From NCBI GenBank assembly GCA_944548615.1, contig OX155952.1, positions 186,001 through 250,000 of the forward strand: DNA of 64,000 nucleotides, in the 5' to 3' direction. A model generated the notes under the pieces. It searched no databases and was not told the DNA's origin. It was given only the letters and a program-made list of their open reading frames with translations. This DNA is from Micropterix aruncella (Eukaryota > Arthropoda > Insecta > Lepidoptera > Micropterigidae). Below are positions 8,908 to 19,465 of this stretch, one piece after another; within the stretch, counting starts at the first letter, position 1, and every line of letters begins with the position of its first letter. The translations under genes and the position numbers were made by a program.

Positions 8908-11333
8908 CTTGAGTCGATGGCTTTCTTGTTTGGTGGCAATATGACTTCTTCCCAGGTTTCATTCTTCCTCGGTGCGTCCATTTCTTCTTCAATTGCTGAT
9001 TTCCAGTGGTGCGCTTCTTCACTCTCCATAGCTTCTTTGTAGGTCTCCGGTACATACAATTCTGTTGCATTCACTTCGTACCGCTTTGGTATCTTGAGAT
9101 TCCCTCTACTGCGAAGGTTGTAGGCTCCCATTGGCATTTCGTTTTCGTCTGGAATTTCTTCATTTTCTTCTTCATCATCACATCTTTCTTTTTCTTCTGA
9201 ATCATAGTTACCGAATGAGAACATTATAGATTCATTTTCAGCAATTTCAACAGTCGCTTTCTCATTGAACTCCACGTTCCTTGAGATAGTTATTTTCTTG
9301 GTTTCCGAATCGAAAAGACGATAGTTTGTGGAATTGCTATCATATCCGACCATTATCATCTTCTTACTTTTTGAGGAAAGTTTTGTTCGTTGTTGTTTTG
9401 GCACAAGTGTTGGCTTCTTGCCCGTCCAAATCTCATATGGAGTCGATGTCGGTGTAACGCTTGACGGTGTTCTGTTCAAAACATAAACACTGGTGTTTAC
9501 TGCTTCTGCCCATAAATAGGCAGGCAACTGTTTAGCATGTATCATTGAACGTGCACTTTCAACAATCGTTCTCATGTCCCGTTCCGAGCGACCATTTTGT
9601 TCCGGTGTATAAGGTGCCGTTGTCTCGAGTCGTATGCCATTCGATGACAAATATGATTTGAAATCGTCGTTGCAGTATTCTTTGCCGTTATCAGTGTGTA
9701 GCACTTGTGGATTTCTTCCGAACTTATTCTTCAAGAACGCTGAATATTCTTTGAAGGATTGCAGTACATCTGATTTGTGTTTTATAAAGAAAACCACTCG
9801 ATAGTTGGAAGCATCATCTTTGAAAAGCACAAAGTATCTCGCACCTTTGACGGATTCTTCGGACATAGGGCCGCATACATCGCTATGTATGTATTCTCCC
9901 GGAAGACAATCTCTTCTAGCGTTCGAGGAGAATGGTTTCCGCTTCTGCTTTCCAAACATACAAGCTTCACAGAAGAACTTGGTTGCGTCATCTATTTTGA
10001 CATCCAATACTAAACCTTTTGCTATCATTTCCTTTATTGTTTTCACATTGATATGTCCAAGGCGTTCGTGTAACTTTTGTAGATTCTCCACAACGTTGGC
10101 CTCATGGCTAATAACTGTGCGAAATAACAATCGATAAAGGTTGTTATCCTCACGAACTGCACTTGCTGATAGCTTGTTGTTCTCGTATATGCTGGCGATG
10201 TTTTCTTCTTTTATAATTTTCATCCCTTTTCTTGTTACAACTCCTTCAGCGAATAGATTCTTCTTTAATCCCGGAACATACAACACGTTTGTTATGATAG
10301 AGTCATACCACTTTTTGTTAACGAGTTTCTTCACTTTAACAATGCCCTTTCCTTCGATCTTCAACTTGTCGTTGTTTCCGAGTCGCACCGTTGTGTTGTC
10401 ATTCAGGTCTTCGAAAGTTGAAAAGAAGTCTTTCCTGTACGTCATGTGAGCTGACGCTCCACTGTCCATAATCCACTTGTCTTCACTGTTGATCACCTGT
10501 GGGACATCATCTTCTTCAGTGCTGTACGCAGTAACGTTTCCCTGTTGCTCTTGCCTACTGTTGCCTTCTCCTTGTTTTGGACGACTCCTTTCCTTTTTTG
10601 GTGCACGGCAGTCGCGTGCGAAGTGGCCTTTTTTCAAGCAATTGTAACACGTTACTTTCGGCTTACTTTTGTAATGCGGATTCTTCGTTCGCTGTTCTCC
10701 GGAGCTGGGTGCAACTATAGCTCTCGTCACAGCTAATGCAACGTCCGACTCCTCATTGGCTGTGAGGTTTGCTTCCTCGTCGAGTAATCTAGCGGTGAGA
10801 TTAGCGATCGTTTGTCGCTTTTCGTCAAGCGACAGCCAAGCTTGTCTTACATTCCTGAATTTGGAAGGAAGACTTCCGAAGATTTTAGTCATTATAGCGG
10901 CGTCTCTTATATCGTCACCACTATCTTTAATTTGTTGAGCCAGGCTCTCCACTTTGGCTATGTGTTGGGCGATTGAATCGTTCTGTTCCATTTTATAATT
11001 ATGGAACCGTTCGTGGACTATCATCTTGTTTGTTTCCGCTTTCTGGTCATAAATAGTAAATAGTTTATCCATTACTTCTTTTGATGTGACGCAGTTTTCG
11101 ATAAGCATGATTTGCGAAAGTTCCATTGCTGCTGTCAAGACGCACATGGCTGTTGCGTCTTTTCTGTCCCAAGATTCTTGTTCCTCGGCTTTCGGTGATC
11201 TTGTTATGGATCCATCCACAATCCTATTCAGGCCTCGTGCACGCAGTACGCAGCTTATTTGGAACTTCCATTGTCGGAAGTTTTTCCCGTCAAACTTGTT
11301 CGGCGCCACGCTTCCGGCAACCATTTCCGCCAT
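8892..11333 (-). CDS. Copia gag-protease-integrase (N-terminal part of gag-pol)
   Basis: An 813-residue open frame starts MAEMVAGSV close behind the primer site. Visible in order: the Gag (UBN2-like) region; a CCHC zinc knuckle CYNCLKKGHFARDC at about residue 230; a retroviral-type aspartic protease active site WIMDSGASAHMT at about 288; an integrase HHCC finger (HERLGH...FCEACMFGK) near 425-460; and a DDE core (HSDVCGPM, VLHTDNGKEY, PEQNGRSERD). The frame runs out at KAIDSRWYLG, where a single missing G shifts it relative to the reverse-transcriptase frame, with which it overlaps by 16 bases. Apart from this lesion the reading frame is unbroken, in keeping with the near-identical LTRs. Confidence 0.95.
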   Translation of the reverse strand: MAEMVAGSVAPNKFDGKNFRQWKFQISCVLRARGLNRIVDGSITRSPKAEEQESWDRKDATAMCVLTAAMELSQIMLIENCVTSKEVMDKLFTIYDQKAETNKMIVHERFHNYKMEQNDSIAQHIAKVESLAQQIKDSGDDIRDAAIMTKIFGSLPSKFRNVRQAWLSLDEKRQTIANLTARLLDEEANLTANEESDVALAVTRAIVAPSSGEQRTKNPHYKSKPKVTCYNCLKKGHFARDCRAPKKERSRPKQGEGNSRQEQQGNVTAYSTEEDDVPQVINSEDKWIMDSGASAHMTYRKDFFSTFEDLNDNTTVRLGNNDKLKIEGKGIVKVKKLVNKKWYDSIITNVLYVPGLKKNLFAEGVVTRKGMKIIKEENIASIYENNKLSASAVREDNNLYRLLFRTVISHEANVVENLQKLHERLGHINVKTIKEMIAKGLVLDVKIDDATKFFCEACMFGKQKRKPFSSNARRDCLPGEYIHSDVCGPMSEESVKGARYFVLFKDDASNYRVVFFIKHKSDVLQSFKEYSAFLKNKFGRNPQVLHTDNGKEYCNDDFKSYLSSNGIRLETTAPYTPEQNGRSERDMRTIVESARSMIHAKQLPAYLWAEAVNTSVYVLNRTPSSVTPTSTPYEIWTGKKPTLVPKQQRTKLSSKSKKMIMVGYDSNSTNYRLFDSETKKITISRNVEFNEKATVEIAENESIMFSFGNYDSEEKERCDDEEENEEIPDENEMPMGAYNLRSRGNLKIPKRYEVNATELYVPETYKEAMESEEAHHWKSAIEEEMDAPRKNETWEEVILPPNKKAIDSRWYLG

Positions 11334-11407
11334 TTCTAAACGAAACTAATTCGCGAAAAAATCAATGATCGACATACGATCGAGCGGCGTGTTTTGCAGG
11401 CGTTGCC

Positions 11408-11421
11408 CTGGGCCCATAACC
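11408..11421 (-). promoter_or_regulatory. Copia primer-binding site
   Basis: In minus sense GGTTATGGGCCCAG starts exactly at the LTR boundary. Copia elements prime from an internal fragment of initiator methionine tRNA with this type of sequence, rather than from its 3' CCA end. Confidence 0.88.
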
Positions 11422-11594
11422 TGTTAAAGTTATTGTTGGATGTACGCAGGGACAAAACACGAAAGAAAACGAATTTCTTCTATGGAAATAGTTGCTTGAC
11501 ACACACTTGCGACAGCTAGCGTTTCGCGCCGACTAGTTCGCAGAGTTGCCACTTTATTAAAGAACCATAAAGTATAAAATCTGGTTATTCAACA
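11422..11594 (-). repeat. Copia 5' LTR (intact)
   Basis: TGTT...AACA ends, followed on the right by target duplication GTAAC (11595-11599) and on the left (inside the element) by the primer-binding site. Confidence 0.93.
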
Positions 11595-11599
11595 GTAAC

Positions 11600-12344
11600 T
11601 ACCGATTCATCGTACTTAGTCTATATTAACGCAGTGTTATGTGCCGTTTGGAGATGGCGTCGCACTACTTAGCGTCATTACGCGTGACGAGACTGTGTAG
11701 TATCGCAAGGCGATTTTTGTAGCGCCGTCGGTCACGCACGCGCTTCCCGCGGCCCTGCGCATACCCCCGCGCCCCCATACCGCAAGTACAGTATAATAAC
11801 ACCTGTGCCGCGAGCGACCACCGCTCCCGTTCGATCCCGTACGACGAACGAAATTGCTGGCGCCGGTGCAGTGCAGTTGCGCGACGCGATCTCCAGGCCA
11901 TGGCTTTATTTTTTATTTTATTTTATTTATTTAGGTAAGTAACGGCATGATTTTAGTATAATTAGATACATAATTCTTAAAAAAAAACATGTTCTTTTGC
12001 CGATTATAACTTACGCCTTTCGAAATTATTTGAAAAATATTGTTTCATAATTTGAATAACTAAATTATGAAACAAAAAATACAATACATCCGTAAATATT
12101 TATTAGTTGAGAGAAAACGGATCTATACCGCGCGGAAATAAACGACAGTCCTCCCGATGCATTTGTAGATGGCCAATGTAACTTTGCCGGGAGAACTCAT
12201 CGTCCAAGTCCACGCGGCAAGGACTCATCCCCAGCAACCAAAAAATGTCAAATGACCGCAAAAGTTGTAGAGTTAACCGCAAACATATAAATCAGACTTA
12301 TACAACATAAATTCAAAATAGGTAAATGGGAATACATATATAGG
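11600..12344. other. Intronic DNA without a gene; CpG-rich patch and a LINE-like tail
   Basis: 11640-11900 is notably GC/CpG-rich, with overlapping antisense frames of no recognisable product. At 11905-11935 a run of TTTATT units resembles the 3' tail of a minus-strand LINE. 11940-12344 is AT-rich and I see nothing identifiable in it. Confidence 0.4.
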
Positions 12345-12958
12345 TTTTTTTTTTTAGGTAAAAACAGTCATACACATTTGTGTGAAAATAATACATAGTA
12401 CAAATAGACCTATATTACCATTAATTACTTCAAAACATTATAAATAGGAAAATTACAATCAAAATTACACTAATAACTTATAAACTTATAACAATAAATC
12501 AAGCAACCAAACCAAACTAATACAACCAAAAAACAAAAAGTTTTACTTAAAAACCAATTAAACTATAAGCTAATGCAACAACAAATCGCCTAATTTTTTC
12601 CTAAAACTAACCAACGAGTCGGAAAATATGTCGAGGTCATTCGAAGCTTTATTAGACCGTCTGAAAAAGGTATTTTTCGCATATTTCATGTGAAAAGAGG
12701 GTATATAAAATGTATCTTTTGAACGAGAAGATGGAGACCGAGGAATTTTAAAAAGAATTTTGGCCAAAAGCGGTGCAGAATTAATATGGTTATTTAAAAT
12801 TTTATATAGGAAGATATTGTCCAAGAAGGCACGTCTTGCATACAAAAAGTGTACTTTGTGTTTTGTCGCTCTCTCTGCATAATCCGTAGACATGTTACCT
12901 GTCCGAAAGTCCAATGATTTTAAAAATCTCTTTTGCACCCTCTCAATCATATATCGAT
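12345..12958 (-). mobile_element. 5'-truncated copy of the 1.9-6.9 kb LINE family
   Basis: The open frame 12950-12570 (126 residues) aligns throughout with the last 130 residues of ORF2 at 6270-6662 (shared LKSLDFRTG, TDYAER, INSAPLL, SRSKDTFYIP, LLLH). Downstream it shares the 3' UTR and ends in a T-run (A-tail) at 12345-12355. The two proteins differ at many positions, so this is an older insertion or another subfamily. Confidence 0.9.
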
Positions 12959-13231
12959 TACTGGCTTTATATTGATTACTTGCTAAATATTCGTGGCGAG
13001 GAAAATAATTATAATTATTGGGTTTCTCTAATGTCGTGTGTTGTCGATATGATTAGAGCCCAACCTTGTGATTTGTTTCCTCAGCGTAGTACATGCGGTA
13101 GGATAAATACAATGTTTAATACTTAGACCATTTAATAATTCTAAAAGAAGCTAATAGAACAGATGGCTTACCATTGATACGTCAAACGAGAGTGATTAAA
13201 TATGCTAAATGTACGCGCTTTATATCGGTAG
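12959..13231. other. Intergenic spacer between two LINEs
   Basis: AT-rich; nothing recognised. Confidence 0.4.
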
Positions 13232-13243
13232 ATCTGATAGTAA

Positions 13244-14033
13244 TTGGGTTGTAGACAGAGCCCCGAAGATCAGCTCTGTAACTTCCAAGAAACAATCCAC
13301 AATTACTTCTCCGAACTGTACCCTGTTCGTGATCACCACAACCCGTTGAAGAGAGAAAACGGTTTCAAAGCTAAGCTTAGGAGAAGGAAGAGAGAGTTGA
13401 AAAAGCAGCTAAGAAAGGCTAAAGCATCAGGATATAGAAACCTATGCCACCAGCTAGCCAAAGCGATCAGATCCATTCTGAAACTCATCCAGAAAGTATC
13501 TGAGCAAATTATGGAGGCTGAAAATGAGTTTCGGAAATCCCAGAATATAGCAGCTTTTGAAAAGAATCCCTTCGCTTTCACCAAAAAAGCTTTCAGAGGA
13601 ACAGGGTATAATCAAGATAAACTCAGATGAGGTGTTCAACTATTTTAAGTCCACATATACCGCCCCGGAGGAACATATAACTTACAGGGATCCACCAGCT
13701 CCGAAGCCAAAAGAACCTGTTCTAGCATTCGATACTGATTCACCAACAATGGAGGAGCTGGAGTGTCACATAAAAAGGAAACCAAATAGTTCCGCCCCAG
13801 GGCCAGATGGCATACCATATATCGTTTACAAAAAATGTACATCAGTGCGTAAACATATGTTGAACATCTTCAAAAGAATATGGACAAACAGAGATGTGCC
13901 AGATTGCCTAGGTAAAGCCAAGTTTGTTCTTATACCTAAAACAAAAGAAGTTACTGATCCCAAGGATATTAGACCTATAGCCCTTACAAACACAATTTCC
14001 AAAATATTCTTCTCCATTATACAAGCCAGATGA
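13244..14033 (+). pseudogene. RLE-type LINE ORF, N-terminal part (frameshifted)
   Basis: Two overlapping frames (13244-13630 and 13557-14033) together give the region before the polymerase and its first motifs. The basic linker KLRRRKRELKKQLRKAK comes first, then NSSAPGPDGIPYIVYK, AKFVLIPKTKEV and DIRPIALTNTISKIF, typical of RT motifs 0-1 in R2-like elements. A base gain or loss near 13600 changes frame. At 14031-14033 a TGA interrupts the frame, which otherwise runs straight on into the next entry. Confidence 0.85.
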
Positions 14034-14042
14034 CTCAAACAC

Positions 14043-16199
14043 ATGTGTACCAATGACTATTTACCGAAAAAATATCAGAAAGGTTTTCTCCCAAGAGTTT
14101 CAGGATGTCTAGAACATAATTCCTTGCTAACTGAATGCCTTAAAGATGCAAGAAAGAACGAGAGACAAATAACTGCCACGTGGTTGGATTTTGAAAATGC
14201 CTTTGGTTCGGTGCGCCACGAATTACTATTAAAGGCGCTTGAATGGTATAATGTGCCACCTTTGATCTGCAATATAATAGCATCCTATTACAAAAAGCTT
14301 TCCTTCGTAATACAATTAAAAGGTGAAGCGGAGAAGACACCTGAAATTCACTATGGCGTAGGACTCTTCCAGGGTTGCTGCCTCTCTCCGGTGGCATTTA
14401 ACATTGTTATCAACATTCTAATTGATACCCTTGTCGTAAAAGAAAGTAAATGGGGATACAGGTTCAAATACGGAGACAAATACATGGCGGCTATCCTGGC
14501 ATTTGCGGACGACATAACACTATTAACCCGCAATCCAAAACAAAACCAAGCACTTCTCAAAGTAGTAGACGACTATTGCGAATGGACCAATGGAATGAAG
14601 ATTAAACCGGCAAAGTGCTACTGTTTGAACTTAGTAAGGAAGGGTACAAAATTTATCTCAAACGACCCGGGTCTGACAGTGTCTGGTAAAACAATCGCAA
14701 CAGTGGCTGATGAAGCTCCTTTCAAGTTTCTAGGGAAAAAAATCACTAGCAGAGGAAAGGAGCATCCCACCGAGGACATTGTCAAACTTTTTGATGAGTA
14801 CCTTTGCCGAACTGACAATCTTCCCCTCCTTGGTACACATAAGGCATGGATCTACGATAACTACTTGACATCAAAACTTTCATGGCCATTTCTTGTCTAT
14901 GACTTCTCTAAGCAAAATCTTAATAAATTAGACTCTAAAGTGACCAGATCCCTGAAATCATGGTTTGGCCTGGCTCACCCAGCTGACCCATCAACTCTAT
15001 TTAGATCTCACAACAACTTTGGACTAAACATTAAGAAACCGTCAACGTTTTATCAAAAGGCGAGAATAGCCAAACGATGTATACTCAAAGACTCCAATGA
15101 TAGTGCCATTCGAGCCCTACCGAACACATCGCTATCAGATAAAATGGAATCAAGACTCGACTTCTACAAATCATTCCAAGTTGGTATCCGCACTAATAGA
15201 GCTGGACTGGGTATGGAAACAGCTAAGTCTGACAAAGAAGTACTGAAAGATTTTGCCCAGGAGGACATGGAGCAAGGTTTCAAACTGCACGCCTTGAACT
15301 TAGAAATGCAGAATGACTGGTTAACTGTGGGTGACTTCTGCATCCCCCCTGCATTGAAGTGGAAATCCCTAATATACAACTGGTCCCCTGAACTGCTTAA
15401 GTTCTACCTAAATGCATTCCAACTTACTCTGCCTGACCCGAGTAACCTAGTTCGGTGGGGGAAATCTACAAATAAAGTATGCCCGACGTGTAAGGAGTTC
15501 ATAGGCACTGCCAAACATTTGCTATGTGGTTGCAAAATACTGCTTGACCGAGGCCATTATTCCTATCGCCATGATAAAGTCCTCCAAATCATCAGAGAGG
15601 CTATCAGCCTATCTATTGCACGGACCAGAAAAGGGCAAACGAGCAATGGCTTCAAGAAGGTCAACTTTGTAAAACCCGGAGCGAAGAAGCTGCCTAAAGA
15701 TAGGACTAAACCGTCCTCAATTTTGGGAGCAGCAAAGGACTGGCAATTGCTGATGGACACACATGAGAAGCATTACCAAATGCCTTCAGAAATCTGCACC
15801 ACAGCTTACAGACCGGATATTCTCATATTCTCAATGGCGACAAAGCATGTTGTACTTGTCGAACTTACAGTCCCATGGGAAAGCAACATACCGAAGGACC
15901 ACAACTTCAAAGTAAACAAGTACTGCAATTTAGTAGACCGGATAGTGAGAAACGGATTTAAGACTGATCTCTTCGCCGTGGAAGTCGGAGCAAGAGGACT
16001 ACCGGCGAAGTCACTCTACAGCCTCTTCAAGAATTTAGGCCTGCCAAGAGCGGCGCTGAGCTCATACATGGAGAGAGCCTCGAAAGCGGCACTGGAGGCC
16101 TCCTACAGAATATGGATAGGTAGAGAGAGGGAGGTCGAGGGCGGGACTGGTGCTTCTCCGCGTCCTAGTCATCGCAGACTAGCTGATGAGGGCTTGTAG
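14043..16199 (+). CDS. RLE-type LINE reverse transcriptase and endonuclease (C-terminal 718 residues)
   Basis: Starts downstream of the in-frame TGA and is open to 16199. Polymerase motifs: TATWLDFENAFGSVRHEL (first Asp), GLFQGCCLSPVAFNI, and ILAFADDITLL with the catalytic FADD near residue 158. After a thumb region there is a CCHC knuckle (CPTCKEFIGTAKHLLCGC, about residue 480) and a nuclease core (YRPDILIF, then VVLVELTVPWE, about 590-620), matching the restriction-like endonuclease of R2/R4-type LINEs, which cleave defined or preferred targets. The conserved tail VEVGARGLPAKSLYSLFKNLGL follows. Compared with family members of more than 1000 residues, the N-terminus with DNA-binding fingers is missing. 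Confidence 0.9.
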   Translation: MCTNDYLPKKYQKGFLPRVSGCLEHNSLLTECLKDARKNERQITATWLDFENAFGSVRHELLLKALEWYNVPPLICNIIASYYKKLSFVIQLKGEAEKTPEIHYGVGLFQGCCLSPVAFNIVINILIDTLVVKESKWGYRFKYGDKYMAAILAFADDITLLTRNPKQNQALLKVVDDYCEWTNGMKIKPAKCYCLNLVRKGTKFISNDPGLTVSGKTIATVADEAPFKFLGKKITSRGKEHPTEDIVKLFDEYLCRTDNLPLLGTHKAWIYDNYLTSKLSWPFLVYDFSKQNLNKLDSKVTRSLKSWFGLAHPADPSTLFRSHNNFGLNIKKPSTFYQKARIAKRCILKDSNDSAIRALPNTSLSDKMESRLDFYKSFQVGIRTNRAGLGMETAKSDKEVLKDFAQEDMEQGFKLHALNLEMQNDWLTVGDFCIPPALKWKSLIYNWSPELLKFYLNAFQLTLPDPSNLVRWGKSTNKVCPTCKEFIGTAKHLLCGCKILLDRGHYSYRHDKVLQIIREAISLSIARTRKGQTSNGFKKVNFVKPGAKKLPKDRTKPSSILGAAKDWQLLMDTHEKHYQMPSEICTTAYRPDILIFSMATKHVVLVELTVPWESNIPKDHNFKVNKYCNLVDRIVRNGFKTDLFAVEVGARGLPAKSLYSLFKNLGLPRAALSSYMERASKAALEASYRIWIGREREVEGGTGASPRPSHRRLADEGL

Positions 16200-16790
16200 C
16201 GAGCCGAAACGTCACGCGCGCTGGAGAACTGTAGAGCGGCCGCTCACTAGTCCCACCTCGTCCGACACCCTCCTTTATTGCCAATGGGCCCGGATATGTT
16301 CGGTGAAGCCATTGAAAGCTGAGTTCAACACCTTCCTTTATCGTGTATAATTATATAGGTAACTGTGAAAGACACAGTTTTCAAAGACCGTGTGAAATTA
16401 TTATTTCTTTGAAAACTATTAGTCATCGGGTGATTGAACAGTTTTGCCTGTTAAATTACGTCAACTGCATCTTGGAATTAGAAATGTTTGTTGATTTTAA
16501 TGTTACATTGTTCATCATCATGAGTCACTACAAAATTAAAAATATTAAGATAAATTCAGGCACAGGACATGGCAGTTTCGTGACTAATTTCCTTCGATGA
16601 TTCAAAATGAAATCCGTGATAATGACAATGAGCCTACTGGTATTTTGTTACTCTAACAAAAGTAAATGTGTACAATAGTAAACAAGTGTGTGCAGATGTG
16701 AAAATTAGTCCATCGAGTGCAATTATGTATGCTAGTCAATATTGTTTATATTCGAAATTACGTCTTCTTTCCTGATCAAATCGTTTCGCT
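16200..16790. other. RLE-LINE 3' region and unassigned spacer
   Basis: The first 130 bases are GC-rich and probably element UTR (gccgaaacgtcacgcgcg just after the stop). The rest is AT-rich with no gene that I can support. Confidence 0.4.
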
Positions 16791-16984
16791 TCGCCTGGTG
16801 CCATGTTGCTTCGCCTGGCGCCGGTGATGAATTTACCGATATGTCTATCTCTTTCCCTCTCGCTCTTGCGCCGCCATCATATAAATACGCGCTCTCGCGA
16901 GCTCAGCGCCAGTGAAATCCCGACTGCGGCGCGAAGCCCACGCTTGACGTCGCCGTAAAATCGAAGTTATCGATTTTACAGCCA
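16750..16984 (-). repeat. Possible Gypsy 3' LTR remnant
   Basis: Downstream of the Gypsy pol relic (minus sense) the sequence begins TGTAAAATCGATAAC at 16984. It contains an AT-rich TATA-like stretch (gtatttatatg, about 16878-16888) in a GC-rich context, as LTR promoters do. No second LTR copy is in the window, so this is tentative. Confidence 0.3.
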
Positions 16985-17049
16985 TCCTGATGCGCTCCGG
17001 TGCCAAATTTGCCGCAGCCGCCATTTATCCTCGCCTTCTGCTTGTGAGT

Positions 17050-17690
17050 GTGTCATACTTCTGTCTGTCTCTTTCGTAGAGCGCCGTCTCGCCCCGACTC
17101 CGCCTTCGCGATAAATATTGACTGATATTCCGACGTCTTGTAGACGTGAACTTCTTCACGGATGGCACCGGAAGTACTTCCGTAGAGAGACTCATCACGC
17201 AAAGCGGTAACTACATAGTATGTGTATAGCGCCTGTCTGTCGATGAAGAGTATGATTGTTCTCTTCTCTACTTCAATATCGTCCGTTCTCTTTCTTCTAT
17301 GCGTCACCTTGTCGGGATTGGTTCGGTGGCGTTTTCGATGATCGCAATGCGTCGTCACGTGGGAATCTGGGCGATTGAACATTTACCCAGTCGCCTTTCG
17401 CTCCGGCGCTGGCTTTTGTGCTTTTAGTGCTTCTCGCAAACCTTGACCGAGTTCATGTGTGGCGGTCGCTTTCTGTGGCTCGAAGAATTCTCCAGGAATA
17501 TTTATGTTAGGCTCGTGAACCATCTACACTGCGCTCAATCTGGTTTCTTCATTAATTCTATCAGGCCAAGTAGACCGCCAGGATCTCATCGGTCCATTCT
17601 CGGGTGTTGCCTTGCCATTAGCGCGGCCGTAATAGAGTGATGCCATCGCTCTATCATCCTATTTGCCGCCGGATGGTAAAGGATAGTGTG
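17050..17690 (-). pseudogene. Gypsy-type integrase relic (end of pol)
   Basis: In minus sense the pieces appear in the right order across frame changes. TILYHPAANRMIERWHHSI contains the integrase catalytic Glu; then TAALMARQHPR and, after a frameshift, WTDEILAVYLA. NINIPGEFFEP follows, and finally a degraded tail resembling the SIDRLKPA motif (FIDRQALY). At least two stops and two frameshifts separate them. Only the last 200 or so residues of pol remain. Motif identity is clear; the family within Gypsy is not assignable. Confidence 0.82.
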
Positions 17691-17699
17691 ATCTTCTAA

Positions 17700-19130
17700 G
17701 TGCCGTTTTTTTATTATTTTGTTTCTAGAAGTCTAAATCCTTCCGGAATTTTGGACTTATTACTTCAAGCGTTCCCAACATGTTATAGAAACAAAAAAAA
17801 TTATTAAAACAAGGGTCATATTCTTTGATTCTGAATAATTATATAATTATTTTTGCAAAATCTTCTATACACTGGCCGAATTTTGATTTCCTATTTTACT
17901 CTGTGAATCATCATAATTTATTATAACCTCAGATAGCAGTTAATAATTATCATAGTAAAATAGAACCATACTAATATTAATTACATAATATTAATGTAGG
18001 TCAGAATATTTGAGTTTACTAAAGAACCATGATATTAATGTAGGTCACAATATTTGAGTTTACTAAAGAGAGTTTATAAATGCTATAATACTCACGGCAT
18101 GTAATTAACTACCTACCTATGTGTTTAGATTCCGTGAAACGCCTATATACCACCTTATTTAGTAATCCCGTTGAGTATGATACGACCAAATCTGGTTGTG
18201 AAACAATTATCCGTTGAGTATGATACGACCAGATCTGGTTCTGCGTTTTTTCACTTCTTTGACGTTCTCATATTTATTCATAATTATCTAATTGTTTTAC
18301 AAAATGATATTTCAATATTCTATATTCGAAATTTCAATGCAATCATTGTGCAGTTGTTCTTTTTATGATTGGTGTAGTAGTTTCGTAGTTATAGTACTTT
18401 AAGGTCGATGTCGCCGAAAATCCTGCAAAAGAGACAGATGCATCCATGAAAATACCCATTTACTCCAAGGGTTAAAAATTGATCAAAGGTATGAAAATTA
18501 TGAACGAGTCATGGATAAATCATTAAAATAACATTTAGAACAGAATGGCAAATCGTACAATTGATAACTGGGTTGAAAGATTTTTAAGATAATCAAAAAT
18601 TAGTTAGAATAAAATAACAATGTAATAAATTATAATCAGAGTTAAAAATGTAAAGAAAATCAATAATAAAATAATCATTAATTATAAGACATGGGGCGAA
18701 AGCCAGAAATAATACGCAAAACTCATAAATAATCCTATGCTTAGTAAAAAATCGGTTGTGTCACCCTAAGACTTTCCCGGCAAGTAGCCAAGGACTGATT
18801 TTATCCTAAATATTAATTTCATAAATAAAATCGATGAGCACCCTCTCTCGGTCGGCGGACAAACCCGGCTGGGTTCCGTTCCATCTGTTGGCCCCTATCC
18901 GAGAAACGAACCGCACCGCCCGAAGCGTTAATATTTGATAATAATGTATGCCGGAATTTAAATATTATTAGTGAAGCCTGTACATGAGTTATTCCAAGTG
19001 AAATTTTACAATGTGATTTCAGCCCAACGAGGTATCTATGTTAGCAAATTTCAAGTCTCTAACTACACCGTATCGAGACTGAAATATGGCTAGTGCGCCT
19101 AGTGGACCGATTTTAACCGCAATCTTTTCA
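17700..19130. other. AT-rich intronic DNA with short local duplications
   Basis: No gene. A tandem duplication of about 44 bases (atattaatgtaggtca...) occupies 17988-18068, and one of about 40 bases (ccgttgagtatgatacgacc) occupies 18170-18240. 18825-18930 is a GC-richer island with no frame of interest. Confidence 0.5.
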
Positions 19131-19262
19131 ACTCTTCCATGGCCAAATGATGCCTGCATGCCAAATTTCAGCTCAATCGGATTAGGCGTGTGGGCGCTAT
19201 CGTAGAGGAATACACAAACAGAAACAGACCGACAGACAGACTGCCATCTGGAAATGGGGGGC
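19130..19262 (+). repeat. Dispersed repeat, copy 1 (inverted partner at 20700-20815)
   Basis: Contains tgcatgccaaatttcagct, followed by an (ACAG)-rich stretch. The same order reads in reverse complement at 20700-20815 (agctgaaattcggcatgca after a gtctgtctgt run). Probably remnants of one dispersed family. Confidence 0.5.
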
Positions 19263-19465
19263 TCAAAATAAGTATTTTCGTTTTCATCTCGAAATAAAAT
19301 CTTGCACGTTCACAATACTTTTCCTCTTCGGCTGGTGAGCCGGGAACGTAAAAAGATGCACAAATAAAATGACCCATTAATTTTAAGAGTGACAACCCTT
19401 GCGCCCTATATTAGCGTCCGGGCGATGCACCGCAATTGTAGCCATTTATTTGCCTGAGTTTAGCA

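Larger units (their letters stand above)
1760..11594 (-). mobile_element. Copia (Ty1/copia) LTR retrotransposon, nearly complete, with nested inserts
   Basis: Both ends carry an LTR of about 173 bp starting TGTT and ending AACA, flanked by the 5-bp target duplication GTAAC (1755-1759 and 11595-11599). The coding strand is minus: 5' LTR at 11422-11594, then an initiator-tRNA-fragment primer site, gag-pol (11333 to 7534), then the 3' LTR at the left. The left LTR is split by a 5-kb LINE. LTR halves that can be compared differ at one position (ctaGTT versus ctgGTT at 6886), so the insertion is recent. Without inserts the element would be about 4.5-4.9 kb. Confidence 0.95.
13232..16330 (+). mobile_element. 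Non-LTR retrotransposon with restriction-like endonuclease (R2/R4/Hero-like), 5'-truncated
   Basis: About 3.1 kb encoding a central reverse transcriptase and a C-terminal zinc knuckle plus PD-(D/E)XK-type nuclease, the layout of early-branching non-LTR elements. The N-terminal zinc fingers are absent and the reading frame has one frameshift and one in-frame stop. The 3' end is uncertain: no poly(A) is seen and the UTR blends into flanking DNA after about 16330. A decayed relative lies at 47046-47246 and 49405-50030. Confidence 0.85.

Noticed and set aside
17053..17382. A 109-codon independent gene
   Set aside because: It is one frame of the decayed Gypsy pol tail, continuous with integrase motifs upstream.
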